Positions 11,951 through 25,926 are shown, numbered from the stretch's first letter. The stretch: DNA of 64,000 bases from Larix kaempferi (GCA_027924585.1 BSBM01002076.1:186001-250000), one strand, 5' to 3'. Numbers and translations: made by a program. The notes: a model not told the origin generated them from the sequence alone.

Positions 11951-12430
11951 GTCATTGACAGATGGGATTCTTCCATCTTGATCCACTCCTTTTTTGTATT
12001 TACTATTAGACTATTAGACTATTATTTTATTAGTCTATTTGGCATTTTCCAGTGCCCAGTGGCATTTCGACATCTATGTAATACATTTTGATTTTGATGA
12101 CTTAATGAGAAATATTGTTCCGAGTCTCTGACATGCATCTACGTGTCTCAATGTCTCATTGTGATTTGTGAATGATCTAATTTCTATTGAATATTTCATA
12201 TTTGTAATTGTAAATGTAATTTCTATTGAATATTTGTAATTGTAAATGTTAAATTTTATTGGATCTATATGTCTATATTTTTAAATTTTAATATATTTAT
12301 ATATATATATATATATATATAAAACGTGTCCTATGTGTCCTAATTCTGGGGGTCACCGTGTCTCGTGGGGACACTCGTGTCCTGTGTCCTCGTGTCAGGT
12401 GACTTAGATGGATACATTGTAGAAAGGGTG
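11951..12430. other. Probable 3' non-coding end of the hAT remnant, with a (TA)n run
   Basis: A (TA)n run lies at about 12297-12320. Directly after it is a cluster of GTGTCC / CGTGTC repeats (12325-12410), the kind of subterminal GTGTC-rich sequence seen at ends of plant hAT elements. I could not pair it with a 5' terminal repeat. Confidence 0.4.
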
Positions 12431-12834
12431 GAGTTCTATTTTTTTCAATTTTTGGTTGGATTAGGAATTTTTGAGTTTTTGAAACGGGATTCATTTTAAT
12501 TATTCACTCATCTTGGTTGAGGGAGATGTGAATTTAATTAGAGATTGGGTTATTCCCAATTTTATCAATATTACAAAACTAGGTTGTTTTAAACAATAAA
12601 AAAATAGTAATTTAGGTTAAGAAATGACAAAAAAATGGTATGGGTGAATGAATTGCCTGATTAGATGACAATCCACCGGTGAATTTGCCTCCCCTCCAGC
12701 TAAATCGAGCTCCACCGATACTCCAGGGCACACAAACCGTCCTCGTTCAACCTCTATTTTGCGTTTCTGATGCATGAAGAGCACCACAGGTGGTCGGGGG
12801 TGGTCGAGACTGTGTTTTTAAATTGATTTTAGAT

Positions 12835-12915
12835 TTCAATAACGCGTACGCATTTTGTAACTACATAACATGTACGCGTTTTGTGGTTCTATAACGCGTA
12901 CACGTTATGGTTACC
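12835..12915. repeat. Three imperfect ~28-bp units around ACGCGTACGC
   Basis: ATAACGCGTACGCATTTTGT, ATAACATGTACGCGTTTTGT and ATAACGCGTACACGTTATGG follow one another, with CpG-rich cores in otherwise AT-rich DNA. Confidence 0.6.
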
Positions 12916-13084
12916 TATCCTACATGTCCAGTGACATGTCAGGCTCGGGTCTTACCATGGCAGGTGCTAAATATCATAAACACGTTATGTTTTTATGTAT
13001 CAGGAATGAGTTTTGAAAAAGTAGCATTGCATCTAAAGTGACCCTCATCTTCTTGCACACACCCCATATCTAGATTTGTTGTTC

Positions 13085-13550
13085 TATTTCAAAAAGCTTT
13101 TAATAGAACAAATAAATTTTGGAAAAGACTAGAAGATATTAGAGTTCCATTTGAGTTGCACATTGTAGTAATAAAGTTATATGGTCAACCTTTATCAACT
13201 TTAGAACTAACAACAGTTGATTGGAAGAAATTAATTGCACTATAGGGGTTATGTGGTGATTTCCTTTATTGCCTTCATTTTTTAGTATTTATATAAACAA
13301 GATAGAAGAATTCCTAGTGGATGTAGGGTGTGCAAGCATGAACCTTGTAGTACCCGTTATAGTCATCCTCTTGTATATAGATGGCATTGTTACTCTAGCA
13401 ATGAACCCTTGTAATCTCAAAAAATAACTTAAAATTCTTAAAGACTTTTTCACTAACTATGGGATGCCTAAGAATATTGATAAAACACAGATAATGATCA
13501 TCAAGTCTAGACATATATACCAAAAGTTTAGTTGTGGTTATATATCAAAT
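13085..13550 (+). pseudogene. LINE reverse-transcriptase fragment, heavily decayed
   Basis: Translation in changing frames gives fingers/palm segments of a non-LTR reverse transcriptase: FQKAFNRTNKFWKRLEDI and VPFELHIVVIKLYG, then after a frame change YINKIEEFLVDVGC, LLYIDGIV in the position of the catalytic YxDD box, and finally FFTNYGMPKNIDKTQIMIIK. The second catalytic Asp of the box is replaced by Gly. Stops are present, for example after NPCNLKK. The type differs from the two larger LINEs in the window, whose box is FVDD. Confidence 0.75.
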
Positions 13551-13854
13551 TGGAGTCATTTTAATCAAAATTATTTTTAATATTTTATTCTTAATCTAAT
13601 GTACAAAATTATATAATTTAAAAAATATTATTTATTTAAACAATTATTCATAAATAGAACTACATACAACTCTTGCCAAATTACTAAAGTCCAATCAAAA
13701 TATCACTTCAAATTAGTGTATGTAAATAAAAGATAATCATTAAACATTCAATAAATTAATAAATACCAAAGATATTTAAATATTTAAAAAACTTTAAATC
13801 ATTTCCTATGGTTATGGTTATTATGTTCCTCCAAGGGGACACGTAGCAATCAAT

Positions 13855-13982
13855 AGGTTGTAATAATTTGAGGAACGTATACCCATCTCTAGGTTGTAAT
13901 AATCTAGAAAAACATATACCCAACTCTAGGTTGTAATAATCTAGAGGAACATATAGCTATCGGTAGATTGTAATAATCTCTC
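13855..13982. repeat. Minisatellite, 36-37 bp, 3.4 copies
   Basis: Units start AGGTTGTAATAAT at 13855, 13891 and 13928, and AGATTGTAATAAT at 13965. Copies differ by a few bases and continue with (T)CTAGAGGAACATATA-like sequence. Confidence 0.9.
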
Positions 13983-16324
13983 TTTACTATTTAATATTTT
14001 TCAACCATAAGTTTAACATTGTAAACTTGATTTTATATATGTGATTTTTTATTTTTATATCTTTTTCGAGGCAATTGTCATTAAATCAAATTAACTTGAC
14101 TTTCAATTAGTTTATAATATGACAAAAATGTTTATGAAGTTTTGTAAAGTTTTCTCAACACTATATTGAAACAAGAGCGATAAGGAGCAATGTCCGCGTG
14201 ATAGCAGCAAAGGAGGACTGTGAGGACAGTGAATAATGCTGGTGCATAAGGTCGTTAAGGCTTCATGTCATTGAGGTATAACAAACGATGGTTAATTTCT
14301 AGTTATAAGAGCTTCATGCAGCAATGTCCATGACAGAGCATGTAAATAGAGTTTGCAAATGTAGATAGAATAGTCCATGACATAGCGAGAGAGCATTGTG
14401 TAAAAAAAAATCTAAAGAATTAAGTGAAGGAAAAAGGAGTAGCAAGGGGAAACAATATAGTTTTTTTACTGCATATATATAGATATATATGGTCGACTGG
14501 ATATGTAAATTTGGCAAGGATATAGCAGTTGGTGCATTGTATAAAGCTTTGGTTATTGTATGTTGATGGGTGATCTAAGTTAGAAGAGCTGCTAAGTATG
14601 AAAACATTGGTACCTTTGGAAACGATGCGGGTAGGTAGATGTGTGAAGTTGAAGAGGATACAAGGCTCATTATTTTCATGGATAAGTATGAGTGCCAAGA
14701 TAAAAGATCCAATTCATAACGAAATAATATGACTAAAAAAAATAAGAATAATAAACGACACTCTAAATAATTGTGAGGGCTTTTGTTTAACTATATGACT
14801 ATAATCATAGCAGGAAAATGCTTGATTATTAACTAAAATAGATGTACATTGTCGTAGTAGATGTGCAATGAAACTTGAAATATACGAAACTATTTTTCGA
14901 ATCTCATAAATATAGAAAAGCATCTTTTGAAAGATGTTTTTTTATTAAAATTCCCGTAGCGGATAAATGGTAAACGATAAGGATTCAAAGAAAACACAAA
15001 ACATAAAAGTTGTAGATAATTTCAAAAGCTTTCCAACGGTCCAAACTACTCTCAATATGTAAGATTCCTAGAATCTTTATGTTTTTTCTTAAATATGATA
15101 CATTTTGGACATAGTAATTTTCACTTAACACTTACCATTATTTCATAACATGTAATCCAAGCTTAAAAATAGAAGAGTATCCATGGATATGTCGATTTAT
15201 TTAATTTTGCCATATGCCATAATTTTTCCATACATACTGCTATGCCATAGAGGTAGTCTAAAAAGTTTTTTGAGTATTACAATGTCATAATTGTTTTTTT
15301 ACAAAATAAATAAATTGTGATATAATACAATGGCTAATTTCCCTTCCTTAGGAGACTCTAAGACTAACACTATTTATAACTTAAAGAAAAGATTAAGGAG
15401 AGCGCACGAACAAATGCAAATATAAAGGAACAAATGCAAATATAAAGGAGAATGCACGAGCAAATAGATGACATTAAACTAGAGAAATGGTTAATTAAGC
15501 CAAAAAAATTGGCAGATTTCAAAACTAAATCATAGGAGAACAACACTAGGATGCATAGAATGGTAGGGAAATGGACTTATTTTAAGTGAGTTACAAATCG
15601 TAATATTTTTATATATTGACGTGTAACTCAGTTTTTGTTTTTGCAAGACTCATTAAATATTTGGAAATTGATAACAGTTTTTTTTTTCAAACCATATGAC
15701 GGATTATAATGCCACTGCCATATCATCAACTATCTTCTCGTGTAATTAAATAATGCATGCAGGTTTATTTAATTTTGCCATGTGAACTTTAACATTTCTC
15801 TTCATCTGGACAGGCCTACAGTATATCTGTCATGTTTTCTTTCTACAGATTTCGTAATCTTCAATTCATTAATTAAGTTGACCACATATAAAAAAAAGGC
15901 CGCCAACTAACAATGGTGTTCTATCGACCGCATATAGTTGATCTTTACTTGTTAAGTGTTAAATATTATCATTCAATGAAGCATATGATTTTGACTTTTT
16001 TTAAATGAAATATTGATACAATTTGGCAAAGTAATTTGTACTTAAGACATATTCATTGGATGTCTGGCATCCACGTAAGAATTTGGAGGATTTAAAAATT
16101 AAAAAAACACTTAGAATAAAGTTATTTTAACAAATTGAGAGCATTCATAATATGTAATTATAACCAATTTTATTATTTTAACTTTAAAATCCCTGTACTG
16201 TTCTGTCTGCTACAATTGACATACCTCCTTGGTAATAATAACAGAGCTTCAAGCCATTTCTTTGCATTGGATATTTTCATATAAGAGTTTCTGAACAAAC
16301 TCATAAAAGAATCTGTCCAATAAG
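13983..16324. other. AT-rich non-coding stretch
   Basis: Reading frames are short and random-looking. Only a small duplication of ACAAATGCAAATATAAAGGA (about 15411-15450) stands out. I see no gene. Confidence 0.5.
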
Positions 16325-16433
16325 TCACCCTGAAACTTTCCTAGCATCAGAGATGTATGATTCCCATGGACGGTTGGCCCTAATGCCACTCACAGTGTAT
16401 GGTCTTTTTTGCTGTGCATCTTTCCCTGCTTGC
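16325..16433 (-). pseudogene. Possible AP2/ERF (DREB-like) domain fragment
   Basis: On the minus strand a good acceptor (TTTACAG) precedes an open stretch reading KDAQQKRP then YTVSGIRANRPWESYISD and ARKVSG, ending at a TGA (16325-16327). The order YxGIR, RPW and IxDxRK resembles the first half of an AP2 DNA-binding domain. The second half is not clearly present. This is a weak call from short similarity. Confidence 0.25.
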
Positions 16434-16829
16434 CTGTAAAGGTTTCAGCATTTCAAACACAAAACACAAAACAATAAAAATAATAATTTAATATTTGAAT
16501 ATTGCTAAATTTTATTTGTTGTTTGTAAATTAAAAAATGAGATAACCTGTTTTTTACTATAATTTTGATGTCGAAAGTTCAAGCGATTATTAGAAAATAA
16601 CAATAAATACTAATTTTTAAAACAAGAAAATTAAACTTAAAAAAACTGCCTTTGTGGTCCAGGTTTCATTAATTTTACTTGTGTTTTTTTATTGTTGCTG
16701 TAAATATTTTTACGTTACCATGCTTTGGAAATGGCTTTCCTACATCAACAAAGCACCCCAAGAAGTCTGTGTGATTTTACTTTTGCTACATTAATAATTA
16801 AGTCAATCAATTTTATATGATCTTAAAGA

Positions 16830-17310
16830 CTCATATAAAATTCATGTTTGACGGGACAAAAGGCATCAGTGGAGAACACAGTACGGAATATGTAAAGAAA
16901 ACGCATCTGTAAGTACATATAAAATCATGGGTGACGGGACAAAAGGCATTAGTGCAGCACACAGAGAGGAATATGTAACGAAAAATTTCCGTCCCCACCC
17001 AGGATCGACCTTGTGACTCAGGTAGATTCGGTACTTTCGTATATTGAGCTTGCCGGTTTAATTACTATGTGAAAAAAAATACATATAAAATTCATCTCTG
17101 TAAATACATATAAAATTCATGTTTAACATTTACATATAAAATTCATGTTTGAAGGGACAAAAGGCATTAGTGGAGAACACAGGAAAGAATATGTAAAGAA
17201 AACGCGTCTGTAAATACATATAAAATTAATGTTTGACGGGACAAAACGCATTAGTGGAGAAGAGAGTGAGGAATATGTAAAGAAAACGTGTCTGTAAATA
17301 CATATATTAG
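16830..17310. repeat. Cluster of ~80-bp units (TTCATGTTTGACGGGACAAA type)
   Basis: Four copies start near 16837, 16921, 17137 and 17222. Each reads ATAAAATTCATGTTTGACGG, ACAAAAGGCATTAGTGGAGA, then GGAATATGTAAAGAAAACGC and GTAAATACATATAAAA. Copies 2 and 3 are separated by an unrelated insert (about 16990-17120). Single copies recur at 45588-45632 and 59890-59960. Confidence 0.85.
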
Positions 17311-20300
17311 CAATTGCCCCAAACAAAAGATGTTAGTGAGGCAAGTTATGAAAGACATTAAGGATTTTAATCTTAACATACAAAGGAAAAAAATCTCATT
17401 ACTTTGTTATCAACGGCTAAACAAATTATTTCTTAATGCTTAACAAAAGCAAATTGTTGGTGGGCATTAACGTTGTTAAAACATAAAAAATCAAATGTTA
17501 AAATATCAACCGTACAAAATGAGCTTTCCTCTTGTCAAGGCTTGAATACACTACATACCTATAACAAAATGTTGTCCAGCCAAAATAATGATTGTATAAG
17601 AGGTCAACAATCTTCAATAAAGGGTTCTAATATAACATAATGTTGTCCAAGCAACATGATGATTGTCTAAGAGCTAAAATCTTGAAGATGAACATATAAG
17701 GAAGGAGTGGTAGCAATTGACTAAGAAGGTTCATATTTGACCTAGTTCCAAACCATGTGGTCCAACAATAGTATCGATGTCTTAGAAATGTGGTAGTTGA
17801 GAAATATGGGAACATCAAGTCACATCGAACAATTCCTTGACCAAGGATGAATGACAAACTATATAACTGCACATAGTCTAGAGAGTTCAAGGTTTAATTC
17901 AATCAGGCCCAGTACACCCCAAATTGTTCTGCCTCTATGCTTCCCTCGTCCCCCCATCTCCCAATCTCTTATTAATGAAGCGAAACTCCATCTCCTTAGA
18001 AACCATTAACTAACAAAAATTTAGGTAAAATAAATTCTCCATGTCCTTAAAACACCTGAGAAAACAAAGATAAGTCAATCCCCAAAATTCATGACAATGC
18101 ATGCCTTAAAAGTAATGGGAATGAGCCTTCCCATGCATTAAATCATTAATTATTTCCCGAGTGCCTTAATCCATTTCAATGGCTAAGTGGAAATAGGAAT
18201 TATGTTTTCTCCTTATTTCAATGGCTAAGTAGAAAAAGGAATTATATTTTCTCCTCATTATCTCCTGATCACTCGAAATATATTGTAGAGTTTTTCTTCT
18301 CTTTATTATCTCCTTAGTAACAAAATGGATACATTATTGGAGGGAGACACACACAAGGGATTTAAGGATTTTTTTGGTGAATACTATATAAAATAAGGGG
18401 CATGGGTCTTGAAATAATTGCAAAAATGTGTATTCTTATCCAATGTGATGCTCTATCCATCTTTCAACAACTTAGATTCAATCTTAATTTGTTGTGTGGT
18501 TTGTTTTTAATAGCTTTTTTGGTATGCAATCTTTCACAATTATATTTTTCACAACTTTGAGCCCTTTTAGTTTAATGTCAAAATCTCAAACATCAACAAA
18601 GTCCATCTCAAAAACATCAAATATCTTTCCTCCCTTTTTTCCAGTGAAGATGGAATTATTATATTACTTTGACAATTAAGAGCATTATTTTATTATTTTT
18701 TCCACTTTTTATTTAATACTTTTTTTAAAGATATAATTTTATATACTACATAGAATAATTTTTTTTTAAGTTTAATGATTTATTGACATCTTTCATTAAA
18801 TATGAACATAAATTTCATCATCCATGAAAATATAAGATTTTTGCATTGCTCTGACATTATTCTATTAATTATTAATATAATTATATTAAATTTTATATTT
18901 CTATGAAGTTTAAATACAAGATTTGGAATGACAATAAAATCATTAATAAGAAGAATTTGAAATATTACAAATATTTTATAAACTCTAACTTTGTTGGTCA
19001 AAACTATTTTCTAACATTTTGATTTGAAAAAAAAACAAAATGAAAATTGCTAAAATCAAGACCAATGCTCATTTCTTGAAGTTGATAAGTTCCCCAATCA
19101 CCCTTGTATAAATGGATTTGAAAAATTTATAACTAAGAAAAAAAGTGAAACTCAATCACTTTTTCATTTTAGCATTGCCTTTTTCATTTTCATGGAGAGT
19201 GATCAAACATGCTTCTATCAAATTCCAACCTAATTCAATGAGGATACAACCATGTCAATCAATTCGAGGATACATCAATGGCAATCGATTCCTTACAAAT
19301 GATTCATGTACATATCTAGCATCCTAACTATTAATAATGATATCAAACAAAAACAATATTCATATGAACAAGAAACAATGGTGTGACTGTTCATGTACAT
19401 ATCCAGCCTCCTAACTATTAATAATGATATCAAATTAAAACAATATTCATGTGAACAAGGAACAATATTATGCACAATAGTAGTTTCCATCACATACATC
19501 CATATGACAACTCCACGCAAATAGCAGTCTATCTGCAAGTCTAGTTTAAGTTATATCCACTATGTAAGAGATAACAAGAACATCTACTTCCTAGTTTTCA
19601 CCTTTAAATAAAATATAACGGCGACAAATGAAAAATACTATCACCTTTTATGTGAAATGTAGGTGTTGCATGTGTTTAATCGAATGCCAATTAGAAAAAA
19701 AATTAATTATTAAAAGACAAGAAGGCATCAATTTTTATTATTATAAAAAATAGTGTTCTCCTTCCGGTCAAAAATCTCTATGCTGAATAAAAAGAAAACT
19801 TCTGTGACATTATTTGCATGGAAATTATGTATACATAGTATCTTTGTTAGATTTTTTTAGCATGAAGTTCATAAGTACAAAGTTCCATTTTATTTTATTT
19901 ATGTCTTATATATATATATATATATATGAGACAAAAATACAATAAAATGGAATATCTTGAGTAGCAATTTTAACCTAGACCGTAAAAAAAGCATGATCTC
20001 GATAGTGGCGAAGCTCAATAATACAACCAAATCATAAAATACCCAACCCAAAGCTTAACATTATATGCCTCTTAATTTCCTTTTTAAATGAAGGGAATTC
20101 TATTACAATTATTTTTTCATGGTTATTTGGAAAAACAAATTTGTATTTTGATTCCCTTTGCTTAGCAACCATGTGTGGGAATTTTGACTCTAGAAAAATC
20201 TTATCTTTCTCCTCCAAACCCTCCACCTTATAAATAAGTTATATCTCATTTTGACTTAGAGGGTCAACGATTCCTTGTTAATAGTTAAGTGTGTAGTTGT

Positions 20301-22796
20301 GATATCTCCATACAAATGCCCCTCCCCTAAAATATATAGCACAATATTATTTTTCTGTAGATCTTAATGTAAATGTAGAGATGATTTGACTTTTGTTGAA
20401 ATACATGCATTCTAGAGTTGTGAAAATGCACATAGTGATCCCATCATTGTTGAAACCTAGCTAGTATCCATTTCAAAGCAAAGGGACTGTTATGAGGGAG
20501 AGAGACATATATAGTAGAGAGTTGTGGGTTATATAAGAAATGAGAAATCTAGTGGGATCCACCCCAACAATTATTCTAGGCATACAAACCATTTTTGGAG
20601 AGAGAATCCAACTTGTGGTGTTGATATATCACATCCTATAGACCCTCGCCAACTACATCCATGCATTGAAAAATAACCTTATTTTCACATAGTGTAATCA
20701 AATCATTTAAACCACTTGCAACAATACATGGTTGTTATAACAAAGATTGAACATATTCTAACAATGTTTTTAAGAATACTTCCATGACTTTAGTAAATAA
20801 AAGTGAACATATGCGTATTGTTGCTACAACTTGACTCATGATTGAACAAATTTTGTTCACTTCGACTTGAGCTATCAAGATGGATTTTTGGGCTCCATTC
20901 CATCCAAAAAATTCACATTGGGAAATAATTTGTTTACATGGTCATGTGTCTACGGGAGTTTGGATGATAGCCATCATTATTCACTTTAGTCTTTTGAATC
21001 ATGGATGCCATTTTCGTGAAAATGTTTATCCCCCACTCTAATTCTATCCTTTTGTTGAAGTCCTTTTATGATAAGTTTCTTTGCTCTATCAAGTTCCAAG
21101 CAACATGGCCCCTAAATAGGATAAAAATGATCATATCTAACTTGTCATTGAAATTCATTAGTAAAGTGTAAATGATTGAGCTTGATTTCACTCAACTTTG
21201 TCATTTACTTGATTATTGGGGTGAGCCTTGTGTAATATAGGAAAGAAGCCCCTAACGACCCCATCTCACCAATAACATCAATCTCATCTAGGTTATAGCC
21301 AACATAGACATGATGTAGTGCACCCAATTTATGAACATCGTAACCAACATAATAGTTGGTTGGGATTCATTGATTATCACCCCACCTTAGTCAATGATAA
21401 ATTCCCACATTTAGGCCTTAACATATCTAAGACAAAGAAATCACACCACAAAATATAACCTAGGAAAGCAATCCACATAACAATTAGTTCTCAGATAACA
21501 AAGGGGGATATTAGTACTATGTTGTTCATTGCACCAAAGCTATTTTTTTTCTTGTGTTAATGCATCACTTTTGACGGTGTGTACCTTAAATTTATCTCTC
21601 AAATCTTGTGTTAATGCATCACTTTTGATGGTGTGTGCCTTAACTTTAGCTCTCAAATATCTCAACCAATTGCAAGGTAAATAAAGTGATTGAAACTTTG
21701 GATAGCACACCACATGAATCACGATTTTACAAAGTTTGGTTAGAATTTACATTTGAACACCAACTTAATCACCAAATCAAATACAAGATACAACACTGGA
21801 CCATATAATAATATATTGAAATAGTAAACACTTCTTCTATTTCAACGATCTTTGTTCCTTTTATAATTTAAAATTAATTTTTTAATTATCAATTTAATTG
21901 CTTCTCCCGAATACATATAAGAAATGGCATGATTATAATTAGTCAATCCAATAGTAGCAAACGTTGATGCAATGGACAAATATACGGGAATTTAAGTCAT
22001 TGATAAACACTTCTACAAATTGAAATGAACACTTAATTAGAAACAAGCAAGCAATTATTAGGTTTTATATAATGAAAACTATTGTAAGTCGCATATCCAC
22101 ATGTAATGATCAATAAGGCCAAGAAGAACTATGAAGATTAATAAATGATTGCAAAATTGCTTTTGCTTTACTTCTCATACAAAACGTTAGAAGATGAATA
22201 TAGAGGCTACTACTCACTTAACTGTAGTACATTCCCATTCAGAGTCAACAACCATCTTTATGTAAGCTCAATTTCATATGGTTAGCCCACGTAGCACTTT
22301 TAAAATAGAAACATAAAAAGTATATTGTTAAAAGTGACAATTTATAGAATCGTGATAATGTTGAAATTTTCCCTGTGATATGAATTTATTAGTCTAATTT
22401 GATTGTTTTTAGGTATGAATTTGAATATAAAAGTGAATTAAAATACCTTTATTTTTATAAGGAGATTTTTATTGAAAAGCCACACAGGAGACAAACCCAT
22501 TGTGATATGGAGACAAACCCATTGTGATATACATATTATAATTTTAATAAGAGCGTGGGATTTAGTTCCGGTACCATCCCAAAACCCTAATATTGACATG
22601 GTAATTTTTTTTATAACTTTTAACACTTCGAATAACTCAAGATTGCCGAGATTGTATTTGCTTACTCTTAAAGGATATCGAAGTATGAACAGTGGTAAGG
22701 TCTATTTGCATGCAAAGTTGTGGATTTCGGTTGTCATTGTTGATTAGAAATAACATTTTAAAATGTTCTGCTCGCTCTTGTCATCATCATTGTTTT
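17311..22796. other. AT-rich non-coding stretch with small duplications
   Basis: No gene is visible. It contains direct duplications at 18170-18255 (TTTCAATGGCTAAGT units), 19301-19470 (two ~85-bp copies around CTAACTATTAATAATGATAT), 21548-21657 (two ~54-bp copies of CTTGTGTTAATGCATCAC) and 22491-22536 (two copies of GGAGACAAACCCATTGTGAT). A (TA)n run is at 19907-19928. Confidence 0.6.
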
Positions 22797-22810
22797 AACG
22801 CATTAATCTT
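22797..22810. repeat. Target-site duplication of the LINE, left copy
   Basis: AACGCATTAATCTT here is repeated exactly at 30609-30622, directly after the poly(A) of the LINE. Confidence 0.9.
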
Positions 22811-23251
22811 ATTCTAGACTGACGAAGAGGGAAGAAATCATGGCTAGGTTTAGGGTTTGTAAGTTACTGTGTTTTTTCTGCAGGAATGGTGCGATATTGT
22901 TGGTAGAGGTTGACTAATCACTGGCAACAAACACTTGGAGTCCAGTTGGCCCTTCGGGGTCAACCTAGTACCAGCCAAGGTTAAAAAAAGTGGGAAGTAA
23001 ATTTCAGTTTGTTGTCATTTTTTGTTGTTCTTTTCCTCTGCTACTTTTGCTGGGTAGTAGGTCCTTTACTATTGGATTGGCTCTAGATTTGGGGATTGGT
23101 CTCTATTCAGCTACCTTTGTTTCTATTTCTGGTGTTGTAGCTTGTATTACACTCTTGTGGGCTCGAGATGTTGTGGGCCTCTAACAGGCAACTGTCGGTT
23201 GATCTCTTTGACGGGAAACTACCGGTTGATCTGTGTTGAGAGTGGGGTTTT

Positions 23252-24825
23252 GATGGGACGTAAGGGGATTACAGCTGGTAGTCCATATTCTGGTGCTGGA
23301 GACATTTCGCAGTCAGTTGGTGCGGGTGTGTTGAGAGGTAAGCCGGATAAACCCCAGTCCTCTTATGCATGGCCTAATAGATGGCGGGGGGAGAAGGCTC
23401 GGAGAATACGTTCTAAAAAAACCCTGAAAGTGAGGGAGGGCCTGGACTGTTACTCCATCCTTGTTGAAACAAACCTTGAGAGGATCAAGATGTTAAACTC
23501 TCAGGCGGTTGTAGGGTGACTTGAATTTACTGGGGGTGATCAACACGAGCTGATGGAATGGGTTCGAAAGAACTGGTCTCCATTCTGTGGGGATATGCCC
23601 AGGGTGATGCAACTTAATAATGGTTGGGTCATGTTCATTTTTTCGAAGCCGGAGCATGTGAGCTTGGTTCTTAAGAGGTTTTGGTGCTTTAAAGATGGGT
23701 CGTTTTGCCTAAAGAAGTGGCATCTGTCGTTTGATCCGCTAAAGGAGAAGCAAAGTTTCTGCCATTTGTGGCTCCTTATACCTGGTCTGCCGATAGAGCT
23801 GTGGACAGAGAACATTCTTATAGGTATTGCCAACTCAATGGGTAGATTTTTCGGCTTGATAATAGCTCTTTATTTGGGTATGATAGGAGGTCGGCGAAGG
23901 TTATGGTGGAATTCGAGATGGCTTTAGGTCTTCCGGTTGCAATTGAGTTCAATGGGGAGAAAGGGTATGGAGGCAGCAGTTAGAATATTTTAGGATTCCT
24001 TTTCGATGTCATTTCTGCCTGCAGACGGGGCATCTCCGTTCACATTGCCCAGAACTCCGGTCTTCCACTCCGTTGAGGTCGACGCCTTTCAATTTTGCTT
24101 CTGAAGCTCAACTACATATGAATCGGTCTGGGGATTCCCTGGAGCGTCTTGAATTGCCTAGTAAGTTACCTCTTAAACTTGGTTCACCTATACCTATAAT
24201 TCCTGAGGCTGAATTAGCTTGTATTCCGGAAGCTGAGGCCATTCTTGATAGCAAGTTAGCATCGGGGGATACTATTTTGAATTTGGGTAATGCGGAGGGT
24301 TTGAATTCAAAAGATTGTCTTTTTTCTGGGAAGTCTAGGGCTTGTACGGGTCTTTTTGGGGCTTCAATTGATTCTGGGGGGGGTATTGAACCCTATGTTT
24401 TGACCTCTGATAGTACTTTGACTAAGGTTTTGGATGGTGGGGTGACTAGGGTTTCTGATTCTTTGGCGTTATGCATTGTCAATACCAGTCTGCCTCCTGG
24501 TTCTACTTATTTATGTTTGGGGGGTAAGGATATTGTTGAATCTGGGGCTTATACTGGTGATGATTCCATTATTCTAGGTGAGGCGGGTTATAGGACCTCT
24601 GATAAGCCAGATATCCTTTCTCCCCTCCCTATCTTCTCTAAAAACCCTTCCTCTAACCCTAGGGTACAGTCTTGTAATATTTCTCATTTTCAGAATGTCA
24701 CCTTAAGAAAGCCAAGGAGGAAAGGTAAGAAGGATATGGGGGTTGATGATGATTCCGCTCTTGAGTCTGTTGCTATTTCAAAGCGTTTGAAGTCGAGCAA
24801 AAAGTCACTAGTTGGATTCATATGA
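23252..24825 (+). pseudogene. LINE ORF1: DUF4283-like nucleic-acid binding protein with CCHC knuckle
   Basis: ORF1 proteins of plant LINEs bind the element RNA. From a plausible ATG (MGRKGITAGS) the frame passes a TGA at 23517-23519 into a DUF4283-like domain (HELMEWVRKNWSP, NNGWVMFIFSKPEHVSLVLK, LPIELWTENIL). A frame change near 23910-23960 brings in MVEFEMALGLPVAIEF, then a CX2CX4HX4C knuckle CHFCLQTGHLRSHC (about 24000-24060) and a Ser/Gly-rich tail of about 250 residues ending in a Lys-rich stretch at 24823-24825. The next frame opens with an ATG at 24822, overlapping the ORF1 stop by four bases. Confidence 0.85.
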
Positions 24826-25926
24826 GAAAGAAATTGGACAGACAGAAACTATTGTTGGTGGAGGAACAATTACAAGATCTTTATAAACATGAATTAGATA
24901 GGTTTCTGGACAGCAAGGATTTTGATATACTTAAAAAATTGAAGGAGGAGAAAACTGAGATTTATCTAAGGGAAGAGAAGGAATGGCGTCTGAAGAGCAG
25001 AGCTCTTTGGGTAAATTATGGGGATAGCAATACAAGGTTCTTTCACATTTTTTCTTCGACTAGAAGGAACAATAACACTATCTGGATGTTATCTAATGAG
25101 GAGGGGAATGAAGTCTCGGGTCAACAGGAATTACAGGGCTTGGCATTGAAACATTTCAGGAAAATTTATTCTGTGGATCTGGGATGTGATCTTGATTCAC
25201 AGCTCCAGGTGATTAAACATTATCCTAGATTCTTTGACACTGAGGATGCTGATGATTTATGTCAGGAAGTTACCCTGGAGGAGGTGGAGAGGACTCTTAA
25301 ACTTTTTGCTAAGGAAAAAAGCCCTGGGCCAGATGGCTGGACTGTGGAACTTTTTTTACATTTCTTTGATATAATGGGTGATGATATTGTTAGAATGGTG
25401 GATTTTACTCGGATGGAGGGATATATGTAAGGTGCATTAAAATCTACATTCATTACATTGATCCCTAAAGTGAATGATCCGAAGAATTTTGGTGAATTCA
25501 GGCATATTGCATTGTGCAATTTGGCCTATAAGATTGTCTCAAAGATCATTGTTGGGCTACTTAAACTGGTTCTCTCTAAACATATTTCAAGGGAACAGTT
25601 CGGCTTCTTACAGGATAGACAAATACATGATGATGTGGGGATTACTCAGGAATTACTACATTCTATCAAATGCAGAAAGAAGAAAGCCATACTTCTTAAA
25701 ATGGATTTAGAGAAGGCATACGATAGAGTAAATTGGGATTTTCTCTGGTTAGTTTTGATACAAATTGGTGTTCCAACTCTGGAAATTAGATGGATCATGT
25801 CTTGTGTTGATACTATGAATATTGTGGTTTTAGGGAATGGTGCTCCTACATCCTTTTTTAGCTGCTCCAGAGGCATCCGTCAGGGATGCTCACTGTCTCC
25901 ATTACTGTTTCTCTTGGTGATTGAGG

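Noticed and set aside
14420-14698. Minus-strand 92-codon frame
   Set aside because: AT-rich, no motif, no splice context. It is probably chance.
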